Assembly (NCBI RefSeq): GCF_050262165.1
Contig: NZ_CP189844.1
DNA length: 64,000 nucleotides
Direction: 5' to 3' (one strand)
Source of the DNA: Parvimonas sp015257355
GTDB lineage: Bacteria; Bacillota; Clostridia; Tissierellales; Peptoniphilaceae
Below, piece by piece: positions 51,728-59,371 of this stretch. Within the stretch, counting starts at the first letter, position 1; every line of letters starts with the position of its first letter. The notes under the pieces are model-generated. The model saw only the letters and a program-made list of their open reading frames with translations, was not told the DNA's origin and made no database searches. The position numbers and the translations under genes are program-made.

Positions 51728-51756
51728 AAGGAGAGATTTAATCTCTCCTTTTTTAT
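51728..51756 (+). terminator. Terminator after the symporter gene
   Basis: 10-bp stem AAGGAGAGAT (51728-51737) and ATCTCTCCTT (51741-51750), 3-nt loop, T run. Confidence 0.88.
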
Positions 51757-51828
51757 GCTTAAATTTAATATTTTTGTAACACTTTTGTAATATTTTTGTA
51801 ATTTTTATCGTTTATTTTTAGCTATTTC

Positions 51829-51857
51829 TTGTTTTTGTATTAAAAATATGTTAAAAT
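51829..51857 (+). promoter_or_regulatory. Promoter of the glucosaminidase-licB-like pair
   Basis: -35 TTGTTT (51829-51834), 17-bp spacer, -10 TAAAAT (51852-51857), 41 bp before the ATG. Confidence 0.55.
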
Positions 51858-51898
51858 TATCAGTAATAGTATATTTTTGATATTAATAGGAGGAATTT

Positions 51899-53809
51899 AT
51901 GAAATTAACTAAGAAAGTTTTACTATGTTCTCTAGTTGTAAGTAATCTATTAGTTTTTAATAATACACTTGGAAATGAAAAGATTGTAAAAGCTTCTGAG
52001 TACAGAAATAGAATTTTTTATGATAATAGTGGAAAACCTGCAACTGGTTGGTATGATGATGGTAAGGCTTGGTACTATTTTAAAAATGGTAAAAAACTTA
52101 CTGGTTATGCTACAGATGGAAATGGTAAAAAATATTTTTATGAAGGTAAATATGCATCTGGTTGGTTTGATGACGGAACTGCATGGTATTTCTTCCAAGA
52201 CGGTTCTAAACTTGTAGGTTACGGTGTAGACGGAAATGGAAAGAAATATTTCTACAATGGAAAGTATGCATCCGGTTGGTTTAATGATGGAAATGCATGG
52301 TATTTCTTCCAAGACGGTTCTAAACATAGTGGCTATGGAACAGATGGAAACGGGAAAAAATATTTCTACAATGGAAAGTATGCATCTGGTTGGTTTGATG
52401 ATGGAAGTGCTTGGTACTTCTTTAAAGACGGCTCTAAACATCGTGGATATGGTGTAGATGGAAATGGAAAGAGATTCTTTGATAATGGTAAATATGCTAA
52501 CTGGTGGTATGATGATGGAACTGCATGGTATTTCTTCCAAGATGGAGTAAAATTCACAGGTAGAGCAAAAGATGCATCAGGAACAAAAGATTTCATTAAT
52601 GGTAAATATGCTTCATCAGCAAGAAATAAATATAAAGATGGTATTTTCTATGATGAAAATGGTGGTCCTGCTAACGGATGGTATAGTGACGGAACAGCAT
52701 GGTATTTCTTTAAAGACGGATACAAACATCGCGGATATGGAGTAGACGGAAATGGAAAAAAATATTTCTACAATGGAAAGTATGCATCTGGTTGGTATGA
52801 TGATGGAAGTGCATGGTACTTTTTTAAAGACGGCTCTAAACATCGTGGATATGGTGTAGATGGAAATGGAAAGAGATTTTTTGATAATGGTAAATATGCT
52901 AACTGGTGGTATGATGATGGAACTGCATGGTATTTCTTCCAAGATGGAGTAAAATTCACAGGTAGAGCAAAAGATGCATCAGGGACAAGAGATTTTGTAA
53001 ATGGTAAATACTCAACAAATGTAAAGAAAAAATATAAAGATGGTTTATTCTATGATGATAATGGAGTTCTTGCATCTGGTTGGTATGATGACGGCAGTGC
53101 ATGGTATTTCTTTAAAAATGGAAAGAAACTAAGTGGATACGATTATGATGCTAATGGAAAGAAATTTTTCTATAATGGTAAATATGCTGCTGGTTGGTAT
53201 GATGACGGAACAGCATGGTATTTCTTCCAAGATGGAGAAAAATTTACTGGAAAAGCAAGAGATGAATCTGGACTAAGAGATTTTGTAAATGGTAAGTATA
53301 GAAAAGTTACTTCTCAATCAGAATTTATAGATAAGATTACTCCAAGTGTCTTAAAAGCTGTAAAAGGTAAGGGCTTATTCCCTTCAATTGCTATTGCACA
53401 AGCTTGTTTAGAAACAAGATATGGTAATGACGGATTATCACCTGCGCCAATTTACAATTTATTTGGAATAAAGGCTGCTAAGAATACACCTGCTTCCAGA
53501 TATGTTGAAATAAAGACAGCTGAATATAATGATAGTGGTGAAAAATATTATATAATTGCTAAATTTATGAAGTTCACTGATTATGATGATTCTTGTGAAT
53601 ATTATTCAAATTTATTTACAAGAAATAGTTGGCTTAGAGATTACTATAAAGGTGTTTTAGCTGCTAAAACTCCAGAAGAAGCTGCAAATGCATTAACTGG
53701 AACTTATGCAACAGATCCAAATTATGGTAAAAAACTATTAGAAATAATAGAAAAACATGGTTTAAAAGCTTTAGATAAAAAAATATATAAAAATGGAGTA
53801 AAACCTTAA
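51899..53809 (+). CDS. Secreted GH73 endo-beta-N-acetylglucosaminidase with ten aromatic cell-wall-binding repeats
   Basis: 636-aa autolysin-type protein. A signal peptide (about 1-25) precedes ten repeats of about 38 aa (49-469), each holding GW(Y/F)DDG-AWYFF followed by GNGKKYFYNGKYA. The Trp-Tyr pattern resembles choline-binding (CW_binding_1-like) repeats. The C-terminal domain (470-636) is a GH73 glucosaminidase with catalytic Glu505 in AQACLETRYG and then NLFGIKA. It would cut peptidoglycan glycan strands, as LytB does in pneumococcus. The stop overlaps the start of a LicB-like permease gene (TAATG), and the window has LicA/LicC/LicD functions, so phosphocholine is a plausible anchor for the repeats (inference). 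Two repeats are WW instead of GW (residues near 201 and 335). Confidence 0.88.
   Translation: MKLTKKVLLCSLVVSNLLVFNNTLGNEKIVKASEYRNRIFYDNSGKPATGWYDDGKAWYYFKNGKKLTGYATDGNGKKYFYEGKYASGWFDDGTAWYFFQDGSKLVGYGVDGNGKKYFYNGKYASGWFNDGNAWYFFQDGSKHSGYGTDGNGKKYFYNGKYASGWFDDGSAWYFFKDGSKHRGYGVDGNGKRFFDNGKYANWWYDDGTAWYFFQDGVKFTGRAKDASGTKDFINGKYASSARNKYKDGIFYDENGGPANGWYSDGTAWYFFKDGYKHRGYGVDGNGKKYFYNGKYASGWYDDGSAWYFFKDGSKHRGYGVDGNGKRFFDNGKYANWWYDDGTAWYFFQDGVKFTGRAKDASGTRDFVNGKYSTNVKKKYKDGLFYDDNGVLASGWYDDGSAWYFFKNGKKLSGYDYDANGKKFFYNGKYAAGWYDDGTAWYFFQDGEKFTGKARDESGLRDFVNGKYRKVTSQSEFIDKITPSVLKAVKGKGLFPSIAIAQACLETRYGNDGLSPAPIYNLFGIKAAKNTPASRYVEIKTAEYNDSGEKYYIIAKFMKFTDYDDSCEYYSNLFTRNSWLRDYYKGVLAAKTPEEAANALTGTYATDPNYGKKLLEIIEKHGLKALDKKIYKNGVKP
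52043..53306 (+). repeat. Coding tandem repeats (about 114-bp period)
   Basis: Ten in-frame units of about 114 bp inside the glucosaminidase gene. A larger copy event is visible: 52361-52590 and 52763-52992 are nearly identical over about 230 bp at an offset of 402 bp (134 codons), whereas other units differ more. This points to recent recombination. Confidence 0.8.
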
Positions 53810-54738
53810 TGAAAAAATTTAAGAATGAATTTATTGGTATTTCCTCAGGATTTCTGTGGGCAGTTAATGGTTTAGTATTATCCGTATTACTAGGAAGTGA
53901 ATTAATGAAAAACTATAGTGAGGCAATTGTGTTTTTCCTACCTTTAGTTTTTGCAGGATTCAACGATTTGTTCGCGGGATTATTAGTACTTGGATATGAT
54001 AAGTTTTTGGGAAAATTGAAGCTATTTTTACCTTCATTAAAAACGAAAACTGGAAAATGGGTTTGCTTAGCAGGCTTGATTGGAGGACCTGTTGGACAAT
54101 GTTCATATATAATGGGAATTTCTCTTGCAGGACCAGCTTACGCTATTCCAATTTCAGCATTGTGTCCAATGTTTGGTACAATTTTATCTTTTATATTTTT
54201 AAAAGAAAAAATAAATTTAAAAACATTTATTTGTATTGTTGGTTGTATAATAGGAACATTTGTACTTTCTTATGAAGAACCTTCAGGAAATTATCCTTAT
54301 TTTTACTTAGGAATATTATTTTCTTTAATAGCAGGTTTTAGTTGGGGACTTGAAGCTACTATTGTAACTTATGCAACCAAGGAAGAACTTGATGAAGAAA
54401 TAATACTAACAATAAGGGAATTAATTTCAGGAATAAGTATATTATTCTTAGTATTACCTATTATGAAACTTTTTGGTGGTTTTGTTACTACAATACAAAG
54501 TTTTGCTATATTAAAATATTTATTCTTTGCAGGATTCTTTGCAGGTTTAAGTTATCTACTTTACTATAAAGGAATGAACTTAAATGGTGTATCAAAAGGA
54601 ATGGCATTGAACAGCACATTTAGTTTATGGAGTGTTGTATTATCAGTGATATTTTTATCCACACCTCTTACTATGTTTTTAGTAGTAGGAGTAATAATTG
54701 TAACAATATCAATAATTGGCCTATCATTTAATGGCTAA
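53809..54738 (+). CDS. EamA/DMT transporter, LicB-like (possible choline permease)
   Basis: 309 aa with ten predicted membrane segments. GISSGFLWAVNGLVLS at the start, GGPVGQCSYIMGISLAGPA then AIPISALCPMFGTILSFIFLKEKI in the first half, and YLGILFSLIAGFSWGLEATIV in the second, give the two EamA repeats. Segment order and wording (LxGPxGxxxxxxAxxxxGxxxA...SAxxP; GIL.AL..xxxWGxE) resemble LicB, the choline permease of lic loci. Its ATG overlaps the stop of the cell-wall glucosaminidase, so both are made together. An alternative is a transporter for another small amine. Confidence 0.75.
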   Translation: MKKFKNEFIGISSGFLWAVNGLVLSVLLGSELMKNYSEAIVFFLPLVFAGFNDLFAGLLVLGYDKFLGKLKLFLPSLKTKTGKWVCLAGLIGGPVGQCSYIMGISLAGPAYAIPISALCPMFGTILSFIFLKEKINLKTFICIVGCIIGTFVLSYEEPSGNYPYFYLGILFSLIAGFSWGLEATIVTYATKEELDEEIILTIRELISGISILFLVLPIMKLFGGFVTTIQSFAILKYLFFAGFFAGLSYLLYYKGMNLNGVSKGMALNSTFSLWSVVLSVIFLSTPLTMFLVVGVIIVTISIIGLSFNG

Positions 54739-54850
54739 CATTCTTAATAAGATCTATAAAAAAATTTAATTATTTTACTATAAACTATTTATTTAAAATT
54801 AAAAATGTAGTATAATAAGTATATATGAAAAATAAAAGGAGGAAATTTGT

Positions 54851-55369
54851 ATGCATCCAATGTTACAAAAAAGCGTAGACACAGGTTACATGAAAGAAGA
54901 ACATGGTCTATATATCGAAGAAGCTATTGCTAAGGGAGAAACTTTAATTATTTCAGGACATAGATCAGCTGGAATAAGACCATTTATGGCAGCTGTTATG
55001 GCTGTTGCTAAAGGTTCACATAAGACTGTTCAAGTTAAAGATGAAGCTGGAATCGAAGCTGCAAGTGATGTAGATTATATTTTAATTCCTGCACTTACAG
55101 AAGAAAACTGCGAATCAATGGTTCAAGCAGCTTTCAATAAAAAAGGAATGTCAACTATTACTTACAAAGAAACTGAATTAAAATATTCAATGATGAAAAT
55201 CATGAAAGTTCAAGCTAAAGAAGTTGGAGATTTAAGTAAAGTTGTTCATTTAGTTGAATGTAGAAAATTAGATGGTATCCCACACTTAATTAACTTCAGT
55301 AAATTTACTTATGACGATAAAGGAAAAGTAAAAAGAGAAGATTTACTAAGCTGTGAAGATTACGAATAA
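54851..55369 (+). CDS. Conserved-looking cytosolic protein of unknown function
   Basis: 172 aa, no signal or membrane segment. ETLIISGHRSAGIRPFMAAVMAVAKG near 32-57 looks like a beta-strand, Gly-rich loop and helix, reminiscent of a P-loop but without the Lys-Ser/Thr. VDYILIPALTEENCESMVQAAFNKKGM and VVHLVECRKLDGIPHL follow. Codon use is somewhat enriched in C-ending codons, and AGGAGG plus its own upstream region (TATAAT at 54811-54816) suggest solid expression. I do not recognise the family. Confidence 0.72.
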   Translation: MHPMLQKSVDTGYMKEEHGLYIEEAIAKGETLIISGHRSAGIRPFMAAVMAVAKGSHKTVQVKDEAGIEAASDVDYILIPALTEENCESMVQAAFNKKGMSTITYKETELKYSMMKIMKVQAKEVGDLSKVVHLVECRKLDGIPHLINFSKFTYDDKGKVKREDLLSCEDYE

Positions 55370-55380
55370 AAATAAAGTTA

Positions 55381-55409
55381 AAGCAAGATTTTAATCTTGC
55401 TTTTTTTAT
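55381..55409 (+). terminator. Terminator after the 172-aa protein gene
   Basis: 10-bp stem AAGCAAGATT (55381-55390) and AATCTTGCTT (55393-55402), 2-nt apex, followed by T residues. Confidence 0.88.
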
Positions 55410-55448
55410 GCAAAAAATCTCGATTTAAAATGATAAATATAACTTTAA

Positions 55449-55477
55449 TTGAAAAATTATGTGTTTTATGTTATCAT
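55449..55477 (+). promoter_or_regulatory. Promoter of ruvCAB
   Basis: -35 TTGAAA (55449-55454), 17-bp spacer, -10 TATCAT (55472-55477). It has the same hexamers as the ecf promoter at 7.7 kb. Confidence 0.62.
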
Positions 55478-55502
55478 ATTTGTTAGTATTGGAGGATTTT
55501 TT

Positions 55503-55997
55503 GTGATTATTTTTGGATTAGACCCTGGACTTGCAATAGTTGGGTACGGGATTATTGAAGCTATCGGAAATAGAGTGAGACTTATAGATTATGGAGTAAT
55601 TGAAACTAAGTCAGGGGTTCCACTTCCAGATAGACTTAAAATTATTGATGAAGAATTGAATAGATTAATTGAATTGCATAATGTTGATGAATTAGCAATT
55701 GAAGAACTTTTCTTTAACAAGAATGTTAAGACTGTAATAAATGTTGCACAAGCTAGGGGTGTTGAAATTTTATCTTTTACAAAGAAAAATATCTTAGCTT
55801 ATGAATATACTCCTTTACAAGTTAAACAAGCAATTACAGGCTATGGTAGAGCGGATAAAAAGCAAATGCAAGAGAGTGTTAAGATGATTTTTAAACTTCA
55901 ATCCGTTCCAAAGCCAGATGATGCAGCAGATGCTTTGGCAATTGCTCTTTGTCATTTTTTTAGTTTGAAATTTAAAGAACAATTTAGAATGAAATAG
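55503..55997 (+). CDS. ruvC: Holliday junction resolvase RuvC
   Basis: 164 aa from GTG 55503 (GGAGGA 6 bp upstream). Catalytic acids: Asp in IFGLDPGLAIVGYG (residue 7), Glu in LAIEELFF (two adjacent Glu near 66), and the Asp pair in KPDDAADALAIA near 140. It cuts Holliday junctions delivered by RuvAB. ruvA follows after 7 bp. Confidence 0.95.
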   Translation: MIIFGLDPGLAIVGYGIIEAIGNRVRLIDYGVIETKSGVPLPDRLKIIDEELNRLIELHNVDELAIEELFFNKNVKTVINVAQARGVEILSFTKKNILAYEYTPLQVKQAITGYGRADKKQMQESVKMIFKLQSVPKPDDAADALAIALCHFFSLKFKEQFRMK

Positions 55998-56004
55998 GTG
56001 TTTT

Positions 56005-56604
56005 ATGTACGAATATATTAGTGGAGAACTTAAATTTATCTACAATGATTATATCGTTATAGATAATGGAGGAATAGGTTATAAGATTTTTACTTCTAAC
56101 AATACATTATTCAATGTAACTGTTGGAGAATATTATACGATTTATACAGATTATATAGTAAAAGAAGATTATGTTGCTTTATTTGGATTTAAAACAATTG
56201 ATGAACTATCAATGTTTAAATTACTTATAAGTGTAAATAGCATTGGTCCAAAAGTTGCTTGTGGGATTTTATCCTCAATGTCTGTTGATAGTCTAAAATT
56301 GACAATAGTAAATGGGGATGCCGTTGTTCTTGCGACTGCAAAGGGTGTGGGAAAGAAAACTGCACAAAAAATCATTTTGGAATTAAAAGATAAAATTTCA
56401 ATTGATAGTATTAGTAGCAAAGATATTTCTGGAATAGAACCAACTGTAGAAAGTGGAAAAGACTTTGAAAAGAGAGAACTTGTATCTGATGCTTTAATTA
56501 ATTTAGGATTTATGAAAAATGATATTGAGAGATTTCTTTCAAGTATAAACATTGATGAAATGGAAATTGAAGATATTATTAAACTTAGTATGAAACAATT
56601 ATAG
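56005..56604 (+). CDS. ruvA: Holliday junction branch migration protein RuvA
   Basis: 199 aa. N-terminal OB domain (YEYISGELKFIYNDYIVIDNGGIGYKIF), two helix-hairpin-helix motifs (LLISVNSIGPKVACGIL near 72-88, VATAKGVGKKTAQKIILELKDK near 107-128), and a C-terminal RuvB-contact domain (about 150-199). It holds the junction in square-planar form. Confidence 0.95.
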   Translation: MYEYISGELKFIYNDYIVIDNGGIGYKIFTSNNTLFNVTVGEYYTIYTDYIVKEDYVALFGFKTIDELSMFKLLISVNSIGPKVACGILSSMSVDSLKLTIVNGDAVVLATAKGVGKKTAQKIILELKDKISIDSISSKDISGIEPTVESGKDFEKRELVSDALINLGFMKNDIERFLSSINIDEMEIEDIIKLSMKQL

Positions 56605-56612
56605 GTGTAAGT

Positions 56613-57620
56613 ATGTTTGAAGATTTTGAAGATAGAATTATTGGTACTGGATTTTCAAGAGAAGATATTGAAATAGAAACCAGTTTAAGGCCAAAATGGA
56701 TTGATGAATACATTGGTCAAGAAAAAGCAAAAGAAAGACTTAAGATTTTTATTGAGGCTGCAAAAACAAGAAATGAACCACTCGATCATTGTTTACTTTA
56801 TGGTCCACCAGGACTTGGTAAAACAACTCTTGCAAATATTATTGCAAATGAAATGGGTGTTAATATTAGAGTTACATCAGGACCTGCAATAGAAAAACCT
56901 AGCGACCTTGCAAGTATTTTAACAAATTTAAGTAAAGACGATGTTTTGTTTATAGATGAAATTCACAGAATAAACAGAAGTGTTGAAGAAATTTTATATC
57001 CAGCAATGGAAGATTATGCTCTTGATATAATAATTGGTAAAGGACCAAGCGCAAGAAGTCTTAGAATTGACCTTGAAAAATTTACATTGATAGGAGCGAC
57101 AACAAGAACAGGACAATTAACAGGACCACTTCGTGATAGATTTGGAATTATGTTGAGTCTTGAATTATATAGTATTGAAAATTTACAAAAAATAATTACA
57201 AGATCTGCTGGAATTTTAGGAGTTGATATTGAACCTGAGGGAGCTCTTGAAATTGCAAGACGTTCAAGAGGAACGCCAAGAATTGCAAACAGACTTTTAA
57301 AGAGAGTTAGAGACTTCGCACAGGTTAAAAGAAATGGTAAAATTGATTATCAAACAAGTAAAGATGGACTTGATATTTTAGAAGTTGATTCTCTTGGACT
57401 TGATACAATAGATAGAAAGATAATAACTACAATAATAGATAATTTTTCAGGTGGGCCTGTTGGAATTGATACAATCGCTGCTTCCACAGGTGAGGAGAGA
57501 ATTACAATTGAGGATGTCTATGAACCTTATTTACTACAAATAGGATTTCTAAGTAGAACAAGCAGAGGAAGAATTGTAACAGATAAAGCATATAAACATT
57601 TTGGTAGAATGAAAAAGTAA
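56613..57620 (+). CDS. ruvB: Holliday junction branch migration ATPase RuvB
   Basis: 335-aa AAA+ motor. SLRPKWIDEYIGQEKAKE near 24-41, Walker A GPPGLGKT (64-71), Walker B FIDEIHRINR near 111, arginine finger region GPLRDRFGI, and a C-terminal winged helix (ERITIEDVYEPYLLQIGF). Completes ruvCAB with 8-bp spacing from ruvA. Confidence 0.96.
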   Translation: MFEDFEDRIIGTGFSREDIEIETSLRPKWIDEYIGQEKAKERLKIFIEAAKTRNEPLDHCLLYGPPGLGKTTLANIIANEMGVNIRVTSGPAIEKPSDLASILTNLSKDDVLFIDEIHRINRSVEEILYPAMEDYALDIIIGKGPSARSLRIDLEKFTLIGATTRTGQLTGPLRDRFGIMLSLELYSIENLQKIITRSAGILGVDIEPEGALEIARRSRGTPRIANRLLKRVRDFAQVKRNGKIDYQTSKDGLDILEVDSLGLDTIDRKIITTIIDNFSGGPVGIDTIAASTGEERITIEDVYEPYLLQIGFLSRTSRGRIVTDKAYKHFGRMKK

Positions 57621-57640
57621 AATATATTATTAGTGTATTT

Positions 57641-57719
57641 CAGAGTATGGACAAAATCTTTACTTTGTCCACACTCTGAGAATTAGCTATATTTTTATAT
57701 TGTTAATTCTCTTTTTTTT
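57641..57719 (+). terminator. Two adjoining hairpins with T8 before the S41 gene
   Basis: The first hairpin pairs CAGAGT-A-TGGACAAA (57641-57655) with TTTGTCCA-C-ACTCTG (57664-57678), with one mismatch. The second pairs GAGAATTA (57678-57685) with TAATTCTC (57704-57711) and ends in eight T residues (57712-57719). The two touch at 57678. The T run abuts GGAGG, the ribosome site of the next gene, so this may be a terminator with regulated read-through. Confidence 0.6.
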
Positions 57720-57729
57720 GGAGGATGTA

Positions 57730-59217
57730 ATGAAAAAGATTATTTGTTTTCTTTTAGCTTTAATATTTTTAACTTCTTGTGGATCTTTTAGAAATAAAAA
57801 TTCTAATGTAAATACAAATGAACTCATATTTTTTAAGGGAGAAAATAGGGAAGTTAGAAATAAAAAACTTATAGAGGATTTAGAGTATTTTGAAAGTGTA
57901 ATGCTTGAAAAACATCAAAGGGAATATAGATATATTACAGATGAAGATTTTAAAAATAGAATAAAAGAATTAAAATCAAATATAGATAATATTTCTGATA
58001 GTGAGTTTGTAGTTGAAATTCAACGAATAATTAGCTATTTTAAAGAAGGACATCTTAGTTTTTTAAATCCAAGTCAGGCTATATTACCTTTTTATTTAAA
58101 AACTTTTGATGATGGTACATATATAATCGGAATTGAAAAAGAGTATGAAGAGTATAATTTTAGTAAAGTAAAAAGTATAAATGGAATTGAGATAAAAGAT
58201 ATTAGGGAAAAAGCAAAGGAAATAATTTCTGGAGATAATAAATATAATATTGATTATTGGGTTGATTATTATATAACAGATTTGGATTATCTTGTAGGAC
58301 TTAAATTAATTTCAAATGTAAATGAAATAAATGTAGTGATTGAAAAAGATAAAAAAGAATTTAATGTAAAGTTTAAACCGAAGATTAATAGGGATGTTAA
58401 AACAGAAAAAAGTGAATATTCTGAAACAGAGGAATTTAAGAAAAATAAAGAAATTTATAAAAAATCAATATTAAAATTAATTGAAAAATCATCAGGAAAA
58501 GAAAGAGAAAAATTAGAAAATGATTTTAAGAAAATAGACAATTTAGAGTTTGTTATATATAATTATATTGGCAAATCTTTTTTAGAAATTGACAATATTC
58601 CATATAAGATGAATCCAAAACAATCTTATACTTTTGAAACTTTTCCGAAGAACAAAGCAATGGTTCTTCATTATAATAAATGTTTTAGTGAAGAACATAA
58701 ACCTTTTGACAAATTTTCAGCTGAATTTTTTAATTACATTCGAGATAATAAAAATTTATTGGAAATTAATAATATAATAATTGATTTAAGATATAATGAG
58801 GGAGGAAGCGAAACTGTTTTTCTATCTTTTTTAGATGAGTTAGAAAAGTATGAGAAGGAAAATAAAAAATTAAGAATTCATATTTTAGTAGGAAGAAATA
58901 CTTTTTCTGCAGGAACAAGTGCAGTATATTCTCTAAAGAAAAAATTTAAAGATGCTACAATTTTTGGAGAGCCTTTGGCAGGAGGAATTTATTCGTCAGG
59001 AAATGTAACACAAGATATTTTGCCTAATAGTAAATTAATATTCAGTTATGGACAAAGCTTTTTCGACAATACAAAAGATAATAAAGATTTATTTACAGAA
59101 AAAGAAATAAAAGAAAATGTATTAATTCCGAATGAAATTTTAAAACCGACAATAAAAGATTATATTGACAATAGAGATTATGTTTTAGAAGAAATATTGA
59201 ATAGAATGAAAAAGTAA
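57730..59217 (+). CDS. S41 family peptidase, lipoprotein
   Basis: 495 aa from ATG 57730 (GGAGG upstream). The signal ends in the lipobox LTSC (Cys about 17). A large N-terminal region follows, then the C-terminal-processing-peptidase fold: IIDLRYNEGGSE near 355, ILVGRNTFSAGTSAVYSL near 383 (nucleophile Ser in TFSAG), and FGEPLAGGIYSSG near 412. There is no recognisable PDZ domain, so it resembles tail-specific-protease-like S41 hydrolases of unknown substrate rather than CtpA. The upstream T8 hairpin could attenuate its expression. Confidence 0.82.
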   Translation: MKKIICFLLALIFLTSCGSFRNKNSNVNTNELIFFKGENREVRNKKLIEDLEYFESVMLEKHQREYRYITDEDFKNRIKELKSNIDNISDSEFVVEIQRIISYFKEGHLSFLNPSQAILPFYLKTFDDGTYIIGIEKEYEEYNFSKVKSINGIEIKDIREKAKEIISGDNKYNIDYWVDYYITDLDYLVGLKLISNVNEINVVIEKDKKEFNVKFKPKINRDVKTEKSEYSETEEFKKNKEIYKKSILKLIEKSSGKEREKLENDFKKIDNLEFVIYNYIGKSFLEIDNIPYKMNPKQSYTFETFPKNKAMVLHYNKCFSEEHKPFDKFSAEFFNYIRDNKNLLEINNIIIDLRYNEGGSETVFLSFLDELEKYEKENKKLRIHILVGRNTFSAGTSAVYSLKKKFKDATIFGEPLAGGIYSSGNVTQDILPNSKLIFSYGQSFFDNTKDNKDLFTEKEIKENVLIPNEILKPTIKDYIDNRDYVLEEILNRMKK

Positions 59218-59243
59218 CGATTATTTAACCGTTACTTTTTTTA
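59210..59243 (+). terminator. Terminator after the S41 gene
   Basis: 10-bp stem AAAAGTAACG (59210-59219) and CGTTACTTTT (59230-59239) with further T residues. It overlaps the stop codon. Confidence 0.8.
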
Positions 59244-59296
59244 CTTTAAGAATTTATAAATAATGTATTGTAAAAGCTTGTTTTAATTAAAAAAAT

Positions 59297-59325
59297 TTGA
59301 AAAATATTGGAAAACAATATATAAT
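59297..59325 (+). promoter_or_regulatory. Promoter of queA-tgt
   Basis: -35 TTGAAA (59297-59302), 17-bp spacer, -10 TATAAT (59320-59325). It rules out the in-frame start at 59297 for queA. Confidence 0.75.
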
Positions 59326-59371
59326 ATTACATTGTAGAAGTATTTTATATTTTAATAAAGGAAGAGAGTTA

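Noticed and set aside
51950..52959. Long minus-strand open frames (up to 196 aa) opposite the glucosaminidase repeats
   Set aside because: They are periodic shadows of the plus-strand repeats, with no ribosome site and low-complexity Ile/Ser/Thr composition.
52043..53306. Regular repeats as a possible CRISPR array
   Set aside because: The period is about 114 bp, the units are in-frame coding and diverged, there are no unique spacers, and no cas genes are present.
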